Shown here one piece after another: positions 8,040-17,100 of a stretch of DNA of 64,000 nt (the stretch's first letter is position 1; each line of letters starts with the position of its first letter). The translations under genes and the position numbers were made by a program. Under the pieces are notes generated by a model, which saw only the letters and a program-made list of their open reading frames with translations, did not search any database and had not been told where the DNA came from. Source of the DNA: Lentzea aerocolonigenes (GTDB lineage Bacteria; Actinomycetota; Actinomycetes; Mycobacteriales; Pseudonocardiaceae); assembly GCF_000955955.1 (NCBI RefSeq), contig NZ_JYJG01000003.1, forward strand, positions 62,001-126,000. Reading direction: 5' to 3'.

Positions 8040-9605
8040 GTGGCGAAGCTGGTGCTCGGACCGCTCCTCAGGCATGTGCACGAGACGTCCGCGACCGTGT
8101 GGGTCGAGACGGACGCCTCCTGCGAGGTCACGATCGCGGGGCACACCGCTCGCACGTTCCAGGCGGGGGAGCAGCACTTCGCCCTCGTCAGACTGGAGAA
8201 CCTGGGCCCGCGCACCGAGTACGACGTGCAACTGGACCAGGAACCGGTCTGGCCGGAACCTGACAGCAAGTTCCCGAAACCCGTCATCCGCACAGGCGAA
8301 GTCACGAGGATCGCCTTCGGATCGTGCCGCGCCGCGCCGAACCAGCCGGTCGGCCCCGACGCCCTCGACGCCTTCGCGCAACGGCTCATGAGCGCGCCGG
8401 AACAGGAGTGGCCGCAGGCGCTGATCCTGTTGGGAGACCAGGTCTACGCCGACGAACCCACCGAGGCGACCAAGCAGTGGCTGCGCGAACACCGCCACGG
8501 CACGCAGGAACCCGACGGCGAGGTCGTGCACTTCCGCGAGTACGCCCACCTCTACCACGAGACCTGGGGCGACCCCGAGATCCGCTGGCTGCTGTCGGTC
8601 GTGCCGTCCTCGATGATCTTTGACGACCACGACGTGCGCGACGACTGGAACACGTCCGCGGTGTGGCGTGCCGAAATGGCCGGCAAACCCTGGTGGCGGA
8701 ACAGGATTCGCGGCGCCATCTCGTCGTACTGGGTGTATCAGCACCTCGGCAACCTCGGCCCGGACGAGCTCGCCAGGGATCCCTTGTACGCCAAGGTGAA
8801 GGCCCAGGGCACCGACGTGCTGCCGCTGCTGGAGGAGTTCGCCGAGGAAGCGGACAAGGAGACGCAGGGCCGCAAGTCCACGTGGTGGAGCTTCCGCCGC
8901 GACTTCGGCCGCGCCCGGCTGCTGATGATCGACACGCGCTGCGGCCGCATCCTGGAGAACGACAAGCGGCAGATGGTCAGCGACGCCGAGTTCGACTGGC
9001 TTGAACAAAATGCTGATGGCGACTTCGACCACCTGATGATCGGCTCGTCGCTGCCGTGGCTGATGCCGCACGCGCTCAGCCACTTCCAGTCCCTCAACGA
9101 GATCGGCGCGCGCAAGAAGGGCTGGCAGGGCAGGGCCGCGGAGAAGATCCGGCAGGCGGCGGACCTCGAGCACTGGCCGGCGTTCCGCGAGTCGTTCGAC
9201 CGGCTCACCCACATGATCGAGAAGGCCGCGAACAACGGTGCCGCAACGGTTTCCGTGCTCTCCGGCGACGTCCACCACAGCTACGTCGCCGAAGCCGACT
9301 TCCCCGTGCCGACGAAGGCGACCGTGACGCAGCTCGTGTGCTCGCCGGTGCACAACGAGCCGCCGAACGTGTTCCTGCCGATCTTCCGGCTGTCGTGGTC
9401 GGCTGCGGCGGCCTGGGTGCTCCGCCGCCTCGCGACGCTCGCGGGCGTGCCGAAGGACCGGATGCGCTGGCGCAAGACCAGCGGCCCGCACTTCGGGAAC
9501 TCCGTGGCACTGCTGGAGTTCGACGGCCGCCGCGCCCGCTACCGGCTGTTGTCGGCGACGGGCGCGGAGACCGCGAACGTGCTACTTGGTCGCGAGCCGC
9601 AGTAG
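8040..9605 (+). CDS. PhoD-family alkaline phosphatase/phosphodiesterase
   Basis: A 521-residue metallophosphatase. The PhoD motifs occur in order: FGSCRAAPN, LLGDQVYADE (metal-binding Asp), FDDHDVRDDWN (Asp/His ligands), WWSFRRDFGRARLLMIDTR, and SGDVHHSY. The family hydrolyses phosphomonoesters and diesters with Ca/Fe. Classic PhoD enzymes carry a Tat signal, but here the protein begins VAKLVLGPLLRHVHETSATVWVE directly with the N-terminal Ig-like domain, so this member is probably cytoplasmic. GTG 8040 is supported by a -10 box 7 nt upstream. The last 24 nt overlap the converging MDMPI-like gene. Confidence 0.8.
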   Translation: MAKLVLGPLLRHVHETSATVWVETDASCEVTIAGHTARTFQAGEQHFALVRLENLGPRTEYDVQLDQEPVWPEPDSKFPKPVIRTGEVTRIAFGSCRAAPNQPVGPDALDAFAQRLMSAPEQEWPQALILLGDQVYADEPTEATKQWLREHRHGTQEPDGEVVHFREYAHLYHETWGDPEIRWLLSVVPSSMIFDDHDVRDDWNTSAVWRAEMAGKPWWRNRIRGAISSYWVYQHLGNLGPDELARDPLYAKVKAQGTDVLPLLEEFAEEADKETQGRKSTWWSFRRDFGRARLLMIDTRCGRILENDKRQMVSDAEFDWLEQNADGDFDHLMIGSSLPWLMPHALSHFQSLNEIGARKKGWQGRAAEKIRQAADLEHWPAFRESFDRLTHMIEKAANNGAATVSVLSGDVHHSYVAEADFPVPTKATVTQLVCSPVHNEPPNVFLPIFRLSWSAAAAWVLRRLATLAGVPKDRMRWRKTSGPHFGNSVALLEFDGRRARYRLLSATGAETANVLLGREPQ

Positions 9606-10328
9606 CGCCCAGAGCTGCGCGATCGCGTCGTGGTCGCCGATCACCTGGACCATCCGGTCGGGCAACCGTCCCCACAGCCAGCGGTACATCGTCATCGGGC
9701 TCGCGGACACCTGCGCGTCGGCGAGGTGTGCGTCCTCCGGGTCGACCACGCGCCACGCCGACGCCCCGTGCGGCCCGCAGCGCGTGAGCCACAGATGGTC
9801 CTGGACCTGGATCGTGACCAGGCTGTCCCGCGACCCCCGCACGCCGAGCACGTCGAGCTTGTGCCCCAGCCACAACGTCAGGACCTCGTCGACGCCGTCG
9901 ATCGCGACCTCGTCGGTGACCGGGCCGACCTCCATGCCCGCGGCGCCCTGGACGTCCATGCGGTGCACCGTCGTCTCGTGTGCGAGCCGCCGTCGCCAGA
10001 ACCCGTAGTTCTGCTGCACGGGCCACCACGTCGCGCACGGCTCGTCCTCGTCGTGCGCCTCCAGTTCCGCCAGCACGGCCGCCGCGCCAGAGCGCATGAA
10101 CTCCAGCGGATCCTCGCCATCCGTCGGAAACTCCTGCCATTCCCCGGTTCCCGGCTCACGACCGAGCCTGATCCACTCCAGCGCCGTCCGGTAGCCGCTG
10201 CCGACGTGCCGGACCGTCTCCCCGAGATTGAGCCCGGGGCACGCGGGCACGCCCTTGTGCGGTGGCTGGCCGATCGCGGACATGGCAAGCAGTTCCGCTT
10301 CGCGACGCAGCACTTCCAGAGCGTTCAC
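9582..10328 (-). CDS. maleylpyruvate isomerase N-terminal domain (MDMPI/DinB-like) protein
   Basis: A 248-residue protein of the mycothiol-dependent maleylpyruvate isomerase-like superfamily. It has an N-terminal four-helix DinB-like domain (about 1-150) with the AHETTVHRMD segment that supplies metal ligands, and a C-terminal SCP-like domain ending LWGRLPDR. Members use mycothiol, the actinobacterial thiol, as cofactor, but most have no known substrate. GTG 10328 overlaps the stop of the upstream HEPN gene by 4 nt (GTGA), so the two are translationally coupled and probably share the LexA-box promoter region. Confidence 0.8.
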   Translation of the reverse strand: MNALEVLRREAELLAMSAIGQPPHKGVPACPGLNLGETVRHVGSGYRTALEWIRLGREPGTGEWQEFPTDGEDPLEFMRSGAAAVLAELEAHDEDEPCATWWPVQQNYGFWRRRLAHETTVHRMDVQGAAGMEVGPVTDEVAIDGVDEVLTLWLGHKLDVLGVRGSRDSLVTIQVQDHLWLTRCGPHGASAWRVVDPEDAHLADAQVSASPMTMYRWLWGRLPDRMVQVIGDHDAIAQLWALLRLATK

Positions 10329-10768
10329 CGCGGTGTCCTGTTTTGGGTCCCGTTTTGGGCCTCGTTCATCACGCGGTCGACGAGCGTCACGAACTGATCG
10401 GTCTGGCGCACCAGGTCGTCGGCTGTGCGCGCGTTGACGTGCCGCGTGATGCCCGCGAGCACGGCAGCACGCGTCGACGACCACGACGCGAAGAACCTGG
10501 CCCACTCACTCATCTCCGGCGCGATCGCGGCGAGCAGCACCCACGCGCTGGTCGGCCTCGAACGCCCGCGATGCGGTCGTCCGCGTAACGCGAGCACCGC
10601 GGCGGCGGCGCGTAACGCGGCGAGATAGGCGGTGGCGAACCGCTCCGGTGGCTCGGGCGTGCGTTCGGACTCGGCGAGCGAGTCACGTGCCTGCCGCAGC
10701 AGTGCGAGCGCGGACGCGGGTGGCAGTGGGAGGGGGAAGTTCGCTGGATTCGAAATCTCAGCTGTCAT
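10325..10768 (-). CDS. SAV_6107 family HEPN-domain protein
   Basis: A 147-residue all-helical protein: an N-terminal Pro-rich linker, then paired helices (LLRQARDSL..., ATAYLAALRAAAAVLALRG, AWVLLAAIAPEMSEWARFF). This matches the actinobacterial SAV_6107/HEPN family. HEPN proteins are often nucleic-acid binding or RNase components. I do not see a clean RxxxxH catalytic motif at the usual helix, so RNase activity is not claimed. ATG 10768 has a strong GAGGAGG 6 nt upstream. The 5' region holds a perfect LexA-type palindrome and two hairpins. The stop overlaps the MDMPI-like start. Confidence 0.75.
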   Translation of the reverse strand: MTAEISNPANFPLPLPPASALALLRQARDSLAESERTPEPPERFATAYLAALRAAAAVLALRGRPHRGRSRPTSAWVLLAAIAPEMSEWARFFASWSSTRAAVLAGITRHVNARTADDLVRQTDQFVTLVDRVMNEAQNGTQNRTPR

Positions 10769-10802
10769 CTCGGCCTCCTCGTGGCGTCGGTGAACGACGT
10801 CT

Positions 10803-10862
10803 CCGCCGAGGGGAAGCCGGCGGCTCCCGGAGGTGGGGTGCTTCCCCCACCCCACCTCCGGG
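10803..10862 (-). promoter_or_regulatory. two hairpins in the leader of the HEPN gene
   Basis: The upstream hairpin (relative to transcription) has 15-bp perfect arms 10826-10840 and 10848-10862 with a 7-nt loop. The second has 6-bp arms 10803-10808 and 10818-10823. Both lie between the LexA box and the start codon, so they would be in the 5' untranslated RNA. They could be an attenuator or a stabilising structure. No T-run follows. Confidence 0.5.
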
Positions 10863-10871
10863 GCATGGTGC

Positions 10872-10893
10872 GACTCGAACACATGTTCGAGTC
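10872..10893. promoter_or_regulatory. LexA (SOS) box upstream of the HEPN gene
   Basis: GACTCGAACA-CA-TGTTCGAGTC, a 10-bp inverted repeat containing TCGAACACATGTTCGA. This is an exact match to the actinobacterial SOS box (TCGAAC-N4-GTTCGA) and differs by two bases from the recA box in this window. It lies 104 nt from the HEPN start and 79 nt from the divergent YbaK-type gene, so it could act on either. Confidence 0.75.
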
Positions 10894-10971
10894 CCGCCCA
10901 GCGTAGCTCCCGGCCGATGGATTCCTCAACCCGGCCCACCACGTACGGGCCAGTCGTGGTCTGATGGTGAT

Positions 10972-11460
10972 GTGAGTGCGCTCGAACACCCCGGAATCCG
11001 CAAAGTCGCGGAAGCCCTGCCGGCCGCCACCGCTGAACGCATCGTCGTGTTGCCGGACGCCGTGCGGACCGCGGCAGCCGCTGCGGACGCGGTGGGCGTG
11101 CAGGTCGGCGCGATCGCGAACAGCCTGCTGTTCGCCGCGGTGCGCGACGGCGTGGCGTCCCCGCTGCTAGTGCTGACCTCGGGAGCGCACCGCGCGGACA
11201 CGTCGATGATCGCCGAACTGGTGGGTGCGGACGCGGTCAAGCGCGCCGACCCGGAGTTCGTGCGCGAGCACACGGGCCAGGTGATCGGAGGTGTCTCGCC
11301 GGTCGGGCATCCCGGGCCGATCGAGACCGTGGTGGACAGGGCTCTGTCCGGCTACGAGGAGATCTGGGCCGCGGCGGGCCATCCGCACGCCGTGTACCCC
11401 ACGACCTTCGCGGATCTGGTGGCGCTGACGGGCGGGCGCGTGGCGGTGGTGTCGGCATGA
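10972..11460 (+). CDS. YbaK/ProX-type aminoacyl-tRNA deacylase domain protein
   Basis: A 162-residue single-domain protein of the YbaK/Cys-tRNA(Pro) deacylase superfamily. Family features include VGVQVGAIANSLLF, LVLTSGAHRAD (Asn/Gly/Ala-rich strand), a conserved Lys in ADAVKRADPEFV, and QVIGGVSPVGHP, which closes the active site. These proteins edit mischarged tRNAs (Cys- or Ala-tRNA Pro). Which tRNA is used here cannot be told. GTG 10972 gives the usual length. The stop overlaps the next start (ATGA), making a two-gene operon with the acetyltransferase. Confidence 0.83.
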   Translation: MSALEHPGIRKVAEALPAATAERIVVLPDAVRTAAAAADAVGVQVGAIANSLLFAAVRDGVASPLLVLTSGAHRADTSMIAELVGADAVKRADPEFVREHTGQVIGGVSPVGHPGPIETVVDRALSGYEEIWAAAGHPHAVYPTTFADLVALTGGRVAVVSA

Positions 11461-12020
11461 CGGCCTCGCCGCGCCTGGAGCGCATCGTCGAGATGTCCGC
11501 GTCCGAGCTGAACGTCCGGCTCGGCGAGGCACTCTCGTTGTACGTGACCGCGATGAACTACCCGCCCGGCACCGTCGAGCAGCGCGCCCCGATGTGGCTC
11601 GCGCACATGATGCGCGAGGACTGGCGCTGCGTCGTCGCGCTGGGGGAGCAGGACGAGCTCGTCGGCATCGGCTACGGCTACCGGGGTGCCGCAGGGCAGT
11701 GGTGGCACGAACAGGTGCGGCGCGGGCTGATGGCGGTCTCGTCGCCCGCCGTCGTCGACGACTGGCTCACCGACTACTTCGAGCTGACCGAGCTCCACGT
11801 GCTGCCGCGCGCCCAAGGCCGCGGCCTCGGCGAGGACCTGTTGCGCCACCTCATGGACGGCGTCGCCCCGTCCCGCGTGCTGCTGTCGACGCCCGAGGGC
11901 CCCAGCAAGGCGTGGAAGCTCTACCGCCGCGTCGGCTTCGTCGACGTGCTGCGGCACTACCAGTTCACCGGCGACCCGCGCCCGTTCGCGGTGCTCGGCC
12001 GCGCGCTTCCTCTCGTCTAG
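11457..12020 (+). CDS. GNAT family N-acetyltransferase
   Basis: A 187-residue acetyl-CoA-dependent acyltransferase. The pyrophosphate-binding loop (Q/R-x-x-G-x-G/A) is seen as ARAQGRGLGEDLLRHL, preceded by the beta4 strand FELTELHVLP. The C-terminal part AWKLYRRVGFVDVLRHYQF is the usual motif B region. The acceptor substrate is unknown. The gene starts within the stop of the deacylase gene. Genes for a tRNA-editing domain and an acetyltransferase together may point to translation quality control, but this is only inference. A strong terminator follows. Confidence 0.87.
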   Translation: MTASPRLERIVEMSASELNVRLGEALSLYVTAMNYPPGTVEQRAPMWLAHMMREDWRCVVALGEQDELVGIGYGYRGAAGQWWHEQVRRGLMAVSSPAVVDDWLTDYFELTELHVLPRAQGRGLGEDLLRHLMDGVAPSRVLLSTPEGPSKAWKLYRRVGFVDVLRHYQFTGDPRPFAVLGRALPLV

Positions 12021-12040
12021 ATCCCCCACCCCTGACTTCC

Positions 12041-12080
12041 GAACGGCCCTGGCATGCGTTGTTGCATGTCAGGGCCGTTC
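12041..12080 (+). terminator. hairpin terminator after the GNAT gene
   Basis: 17-bp arms (12041-12057 and 12064-12080) with a single mismatch and a 6-nt loop, followed by GTTTTAC. It separates the deacylase-acetyltransferase operon from the GntR-acdS operon. Confidence 0.8.
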
Positions 12081-12097
12081 GTTTTACGCTCACCAAT

Positions 12098-12733
12098 ATG
12101 CAATATATTGGATATGGGTCACTGAAGGAGCGGGCCGCCGCCGAGATCAGGTCGGCGATCGTGCGCGGCGACCTGGAGCCGGGCACGGCCATCAAGGACG
12201 TCGAGCTGGCCGAGAAGCTCGGCCTCTCCCGCACTCCGGTGCGCGAGGCGCTCGCGACGCTGACCGACGAGGGCCTCGTCGAGACCAAGGCGCACGCCTA
12301 CACCCGTGTCACCGCGCTGGAAGCGGAGCCGGTGCTCGACGCGCTCACGGTCGTGCAGTCCATGCACTCCCTCGCCACGGGCCTGGTCATCGAGCGGGAG
12401 TCGTTGACAGCCGACGACATCGCCGCGATGCGCGCCGCCAACAAGGCCTTCAAGAAGGCGCTCGACGCCAACGACGCCGTCGCCGCGCTGGCCGCCGACG
12501 ACGAGTTCCACGCCGTGGCCATCCGCTGCTGCGACAACTTCGCGATCACCGCGACCATCGACCGCTACACGCCGCTGATCCGCCGCGCCGAGCACAGCCG
12601 CTTCTCCTCGCCCAACGCCCGCCACTCGGTCACCCAGCACCAGCAGATCATTGAGGCCTGCGAGAAGGGCGACTCTGCGCAGGCCGCGCGGCTGGTCGAC
12701 GAGAACTGGAGCACGCTGAAGGAGGAGCTGTGA
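12098..12733 (+). CDS. GntR family regulator (FadR/FCD subfamily)
   Basis: A 211-residue regulator with an N-terminal winged helix (recognition helix [15 protein letters not shown], residues about 47-61) and a helical C-terminal FCD effector domain containing the D-x4-H pattern DDEFHAVAI and late His residues (TQHQQIIEA) that bind metal or carboxylates. It overlaps acdS by 4 nt and probably controls it. The first codons (MQYIGYG) are an AT box, so a DNA site lies directly over the start codon. No better in-frame start exists downstream, and there is no Shine-Dalgarno sequence. Confidence 0.85.
   Translation: MQYIGYGSLKERAAAEIRSAIVRGDLEPGTAIKDVELAEKLGLSRTPVREALATLTDEGLVETKAHAYTRVTALEAEPVLDALTVVQSMHSLATGLVIERESLTADDIAAMRAANKAFKKALDANDAVAALAADDEFHAVAIRCCDNFAITATIDRYTPLIRRAEHSRFSSPNARHSVTQHQQIIEACEKGDSAQAARLVDENWSTLKEEL
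12101..12117 (+). repeat. AT-box repeat 5 (over the GntR start codon)
   Basis: CAATATATTGGATATGG, preceded by CCAATATG. It overlaps codons 2-7 of the GntR gene and contains the palindrome CAATATATTG. It could be an autoregulatory operator as well as a member of the repeat family. Confidence 0.7.
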
Positions 12734-13716
12734 ACAGATTCCCGCTTCTCTTCGGTCCCTCGCCGGTCCACCGCCTGGACCGCCTGTCCACGCACCTCGG
12801 CGGCGCCTCGGTCTGGGCGAAGCGCGAGGACTGCAACTCCGGCCTCGCCTACGGAGGCAACAAGACCCGCAAGCTCGAGTACCTCGTCGCCGACGCACTA
12901 GCCACCGGCTGCGACACGCTCGTGTCGATCGGCGGCATCCAGTCCAACCACACCCGCCAGGTGGCGGCGGCCGCGGCCCGCGCGGGCCTGAAAGCCGTGC
13001 TGGTGCAGGAAAGCTGGGTCGAGTGGTCCGACGTCGGCAGTGACCGGGTGGGCAACATCCTGCTCAGCCGCATGATGGGAGCCGACGTCCGGCTGGTGGA
13101 CGCCGAGTTCGGCATCGGCATCAAACCGGCGTGGGAGAAGGCGATCGAGGACGTCCGCGCGGCGGGCGGCAAGCCCTACCCGATCCCGGCCGGCGCCTCC
13201 GACCACCCGCTGGGCGGCATGGGCTTCGCGAACTGGGCGGACGAGGTCCGCCAGCAGGAAGCCCAGCTCGGCGTCTTCTTCGACACCATCATCGTCTGCT
13301 CGGTCACCGGCAGCACCCAGGCGGGCATGGTCGCCGGTTTCGCCGGCGACACCAACCGCCGCGTGCTGGGCATCGACGCCTCGGCCAAGCCCGCCGAGAC
13401 CCTCGATCAGATCACCCGCATCGCCCACAACACCGCCAAGCTCCGCGAGGTAACGGTGTCCGAGCAGGACATCCTCCTCGACGACCGCTTCCACGCCGGC
13501 ACCTACGGCATCGCCGACGAGTCCACAGTGGACGCCATGCGTCTCGGCGCGAGCCTCGAGGGCATGATCACCGACCCGGTCTACGAGGGCAAGTCGCTGG
13601 CGGGCCTCATCCACCTGGTGTCGTCGGGCGAGATCGACCGCGACTCCACCGTGCTCTACGCGCACCTCGGCGGGCAGCCCGCCCTGAACGCGTACAGCTC
13701 GCTCTTCCCGGCCTAG
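12730..13716 (+). CDS. acdS: 1-aminocyclopropane-1-carboxylate deaminase
   Basis: A 328-residue fold-type II PLP enzyme that opens ACC, the ethylene precursor, to 2-oxobutyrate and ammonia. The PLP lysine lies in [10 protein letters not shown] (near residue 40-45), the Asn/Ser site in [10 protein letters not shown], and the characteristic [13 protein letters not shown] and [16 protein letters not shown] near the C-terminus match AcdS. D-cysteine desulfhydrases are close relatives, so the activity is likely, not proven. GTG start overlaps the GntR stop (GTGA). Together they form a regulated operon typical of plant- or soil-associated bacteria. Confidence 0.87.
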   Translation: MNRFPLLFGPSPVHRLDRLSTHLGGASVWAKREDCNSGLAYGGNKTRKLEYLVADALATGCDTLVSIGGIQSNHTRQVAAAAARAGLKAVLVQESWVEWSDVGSDRVGNILLSRMMGADVRLVDAEFGIGIKPAWEKAIEDVRAAGGKPYPIPAGASDHPLGGMGFANWADEVRQQEAQLGVFFDTIIVCSVTGSTQAGMVAGFAGDTNRRVLGIDASAKPAETLDQITRIAHNTAKLREVTVSEQDILLDDRFHAGTYGIADESTVDAMRLGASLEGMITDPVYEGKSLAGLIHLVSSGEIDRDSTVLYAHLGGQPALNAYSSLFPA

Positions 13717-13965
13717 CCCTCGTCTTCCGGCTTGGACTTTGGCTCGCCGGCTCGGCCCTCGTCTCGCCGAGCGTCACCTGAACGGGTGGTTCTCGTTCCT
13801 ATTGCGCCAGGTCAGCGTCTTGTCTGGAAATCAGATGTCCTGATTCGCCGGTTCGTTCGTCCCGCATATATGCGGAGCGCGGGCTTGCGGACCGGGGAAC
13901 GCGGTCGAGGAAGCCAGCGAGTGCGCACCGACGGCGCCGAGTGCGCCGGTCCATGGGAAGAGACG
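13717..13965. other. intergenic region, no gene seen
   Basis: About 250 nt between converging genes acdS and lhr. It begins with degenerate CTCGTCTTCCGGCT/CTCGCCGGCTCGG repeats. The only clear signal is a perfect 14-bp palindrome CCGCATATATGCGG (13862-13875), which has the ATATAT core of the AT boxes but different flanks. No supported reading frame. Confidence 0.5.
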
Positions 13966-14139
13966 AGGAGGTGCTCGACGGGGTGCTCGGCGGGGCGACG
14001 AGGACGTGCTCGGTGGGTGGAAATGAAGAGGTGCTCGATGGGTAGCGGTGAGGGGGTGCTCGGTGGGGGAGACGAGGACGTGCTCGGTGGGTGGAGGTGA
14101 GGAGGTGCCCGGTGGGTGGAGGTGAGGAGGTGCTCGGTC
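13966..14139. repeat. minisatellite of ~20-nt units next to lhr
   Basis: At least eight imperfect copies of a unit with core GTGCTCGGTGGG, spaced by variable G/A-rich linkers of about 5-20 nt. Copies differ by single bases (for example GTGCTCGATGGG, GTGCCCGGTGGG). The last copy runs into the lhr stop codon. Strong G/C strand bias. No coding evidence on either strand. Confidence 0.8.
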
Positions 14140-17100
14140 AGGCCCGTAGTCGCAGGCCCTTCGGGGTGGCGCGGAAGCCCGCCTCCTGCAGCACCGAGGC
14201 GAGGTGCGAGGTCAGCGCGACCTCGCCGTCGGCCCGCTGCACAGCCAGCTGACCCAGCCAGCCGTCGCGGACCGCCCGGCTCAGCGCGTTGGCGGCCACG
14301 CGCAGCGTCGGGTCGTCGTCGGTGAACGACAGCAGGGACTTGCCGCCCCGCTCGACGTACAGCGCCGGGCTGCCGTCGACCAGCACGGCCAGCGCGCCCG
14401 CCTTGCGCGCCGGGCGATGTTTGCCCTCTCCCAACGGATCCGGCCACGCCAGCGCGGCACCGTAGGGCTGGGCCGGGTCGGCCGCGGCGAGCACCACGGC
14501 GGCCTGGTCGTCCTGTGCCGGTTGGCCGGGTGGGCGCGACAACGCCCGCAGCCGGTCGACCGCGCCCCGCGCCGCGAACTGGGCGGCGCCCAGGCCCTCG
14601 ACGACGTACCCGCGGATGACCTGGCCCGACTCCTCCATCGCCCGCAGCACCTTGTAGACACCGCTGAACCCGCCTGTCACGCGTTCGGTGTCGAGGGCGC
14701 CGCGGGTCAGCACGCCGTGGCGCTCCAGGAAAGCCTCGGCTCGGGCGTGCGCTCGGCGGGTCGGATCCGAAGCCGGGGCCACCGCCAGCGACCAGCGGCC
14801 GGCGGCGGTCGGCGGTCCGGTGCGCGAAGGCATGTCCGGGCGGGCGGCGCGCAGGCGGGCGTAGCGGCCTCGCGGTGCGCTGCGGCGAGGTTTGTGGGCC
14901 GCGCCGCCGCCGGATACCAAGGCGCGCAACGGGGACAGCGTGTCGTTGGTGATCAGGCCCGCCCACACCAGGTCCCACAGCGCGCCGACGACCTCGGCGT
15001 CCGTGCACTCCACGGACAGCGAGATCCGGTCGACCACCTGCCGGAAGAACAGTGCACCACCGGACAAGACCTCCAGGAGCGCCGTGTGCAGCGGCGACTC
15101 CGGGATCGACTCCGGCACCAGGTCGGGCAGCAGCAGGTCAGCCACATCCGTGGGGGCCAAGGCGATCCAGCCGTCGCCACCGGCCAGCGAACCGCAGCCG
15201 GTCCACGTCACCTCGCCGGACGCCGTCAGCTCGTCCAGCAGCGCCGGGTAGTAGCCCGGCAGCCGCGAGGGGAGCAGCAGCGATTCCAGAGCGCTTGCCG
15301 GAAGTGGTGCTCCCGCAAGCTGTTCGACGACCGAGAACACGTCGTCGACCGTCGGTGCCGAGCGCAGCCGGCGGCCCAGACCGTGCCACGACGGCAGGAA
15401 CCGGCCCAGCGCCTCCGGTTCGACCGGCTCGACCTCGGACCGCAGCCGAGCGAGCGATACGCGACGCAGCCGCCGGAGCACATCAGCGTCGCAGTACTCG
15501 GTGTGGGTGCCGCCGGGGCGGAGCTCGCCGCGGACCAACCGGCCCGTGGCGGCCATCCGTTCCAGCACACCCGTCACCACGGCCACGCCCAGCCCGAAGC
15601 GAGCAGCGGGTTCCGTCGCGGCGAACGGACCGTGGGTGCGGGCGTAGCGGCTCAGCAGCTCGCCCAGCGGATCCGCCACCGGTTCGGTGAACGCCTCCGG
15701 CACGCCGACCGGCAGAGCCACGCCCAAAGCGTCGCGGACCCGGCCCGCGTCCTCGATCGAGATCGACCGTTCCTCACCGGCGATCCGGACGCGGATCACC
15801 CGGCGCTCGGCCACCAGCTCGTCCAGCCACTCGCGGGGCACACCGCGTTCGAGGGCTTCGGCGTCGGAGAGATCTCCCAGGAACCGCAACAGATCCGCGG
15901 TGTCCTCGGCATGGCGCGGGCGGCGATCCTCGGACAGGCGTTGCAGGCTGCGTTCGACCTCGGCCACGACCTCCGGATCGAGCAGCTCCCGGATCGCCTC
16001 GGAACCGAGCAGCTCCGCGAGCAAGGTCGAGTCCAGTGACAGCGCCGCCGCACGACGTTCCGCCAGAGGAGCGTCGAGCTCGTAGAGGAACATGCCCACA
16101 TAACCGAACAGCAGGCTGCGCGCGAACGGCGATGGCGACGGTGTCTCCACCTCGACCACGCGCACCCGGCGCGCGCGGACGTCCGACATCAGCTCACGCA
16201 GACCCGGCACGTCGTAGACGTCCTGCAGGCACTCGCGCATCGCCTCCAGCACCACCGGGAACCGCTCGTACTTCGCCGCCACCGACAGCAGCTGGGCCGA
16301 GCGCTGACGCTGCTGCCACAACGGAGTCCGCCGTTTCGGATCACGGCGAGGGAGCAGCAGCGACCGGGCGGCGCACTCGCGGAACCGGGCCGCGAACAAC
16401 GCCGAACCGCCCACCTCGGCCACGACGATCTGCTCGACCTCGTCCGGATCGAGCAGCACGTCCTCGGCGCCCGTCGTCACCTCCACGCCCTCGTAGTCGA
16501 GAGCATCGGGCAGCCGCAGCACGATGCCGTCGTCGGAGTGCGCGGCCTGCACCTCCACGCCACGGCGTTCGCGCAGCCGGGCCGCGATCGCGAGTGCCCA
16601 CGGCGCGTTGACCTGCGCACCGAACGGGGAGTGCACCACGAGCCGCCAGTCGCCCAGCTCGTCGCGGAACCGTTCCACCAGCACGGTTCTGTCGTTCGGG
16701 ACGTGCCGCGTCGCGTCGCGCTGCTCGCCCAGGTACGCCAGCAGGTTGTCCGTCGCCCACTGGTCCAGGCCGGCACTCGCCGCCCGTTCACGAGCGGCTG
16801 AATCCTCCATTGTGGACACTTCGCGGAGGAACTTGCCCATCGCGCGGCCGAGCTCCAGCGGACGGCCCGGTGCGTCGCCCTTCCAGAACGGCATCCGCGC
16901 GGGCTGACCCGGCGCGGGCACGACAATCACTCGATCGTGTGTGATGTCCTCGACCCGCCACGACGACGTGCCCAGCAGGAACGTGTCGCCGACGCGCGAC
17001 TCGTAGACCATCTCCTCGTCCAGCTCGCCGACCCGCGAGCCGGGACCGTTCTCCGACGGCGGCGTCATCACCGCGAACAACCCGCGGTCCGGGATCGTGC

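Noticed and set aside
10865..10900. tRNA-like 3' part (GTTCGAGTCCC)
   Set aside because: The T-loop look comes from the LexA palindrome. No acceptor or anticodon stem can be built around it.
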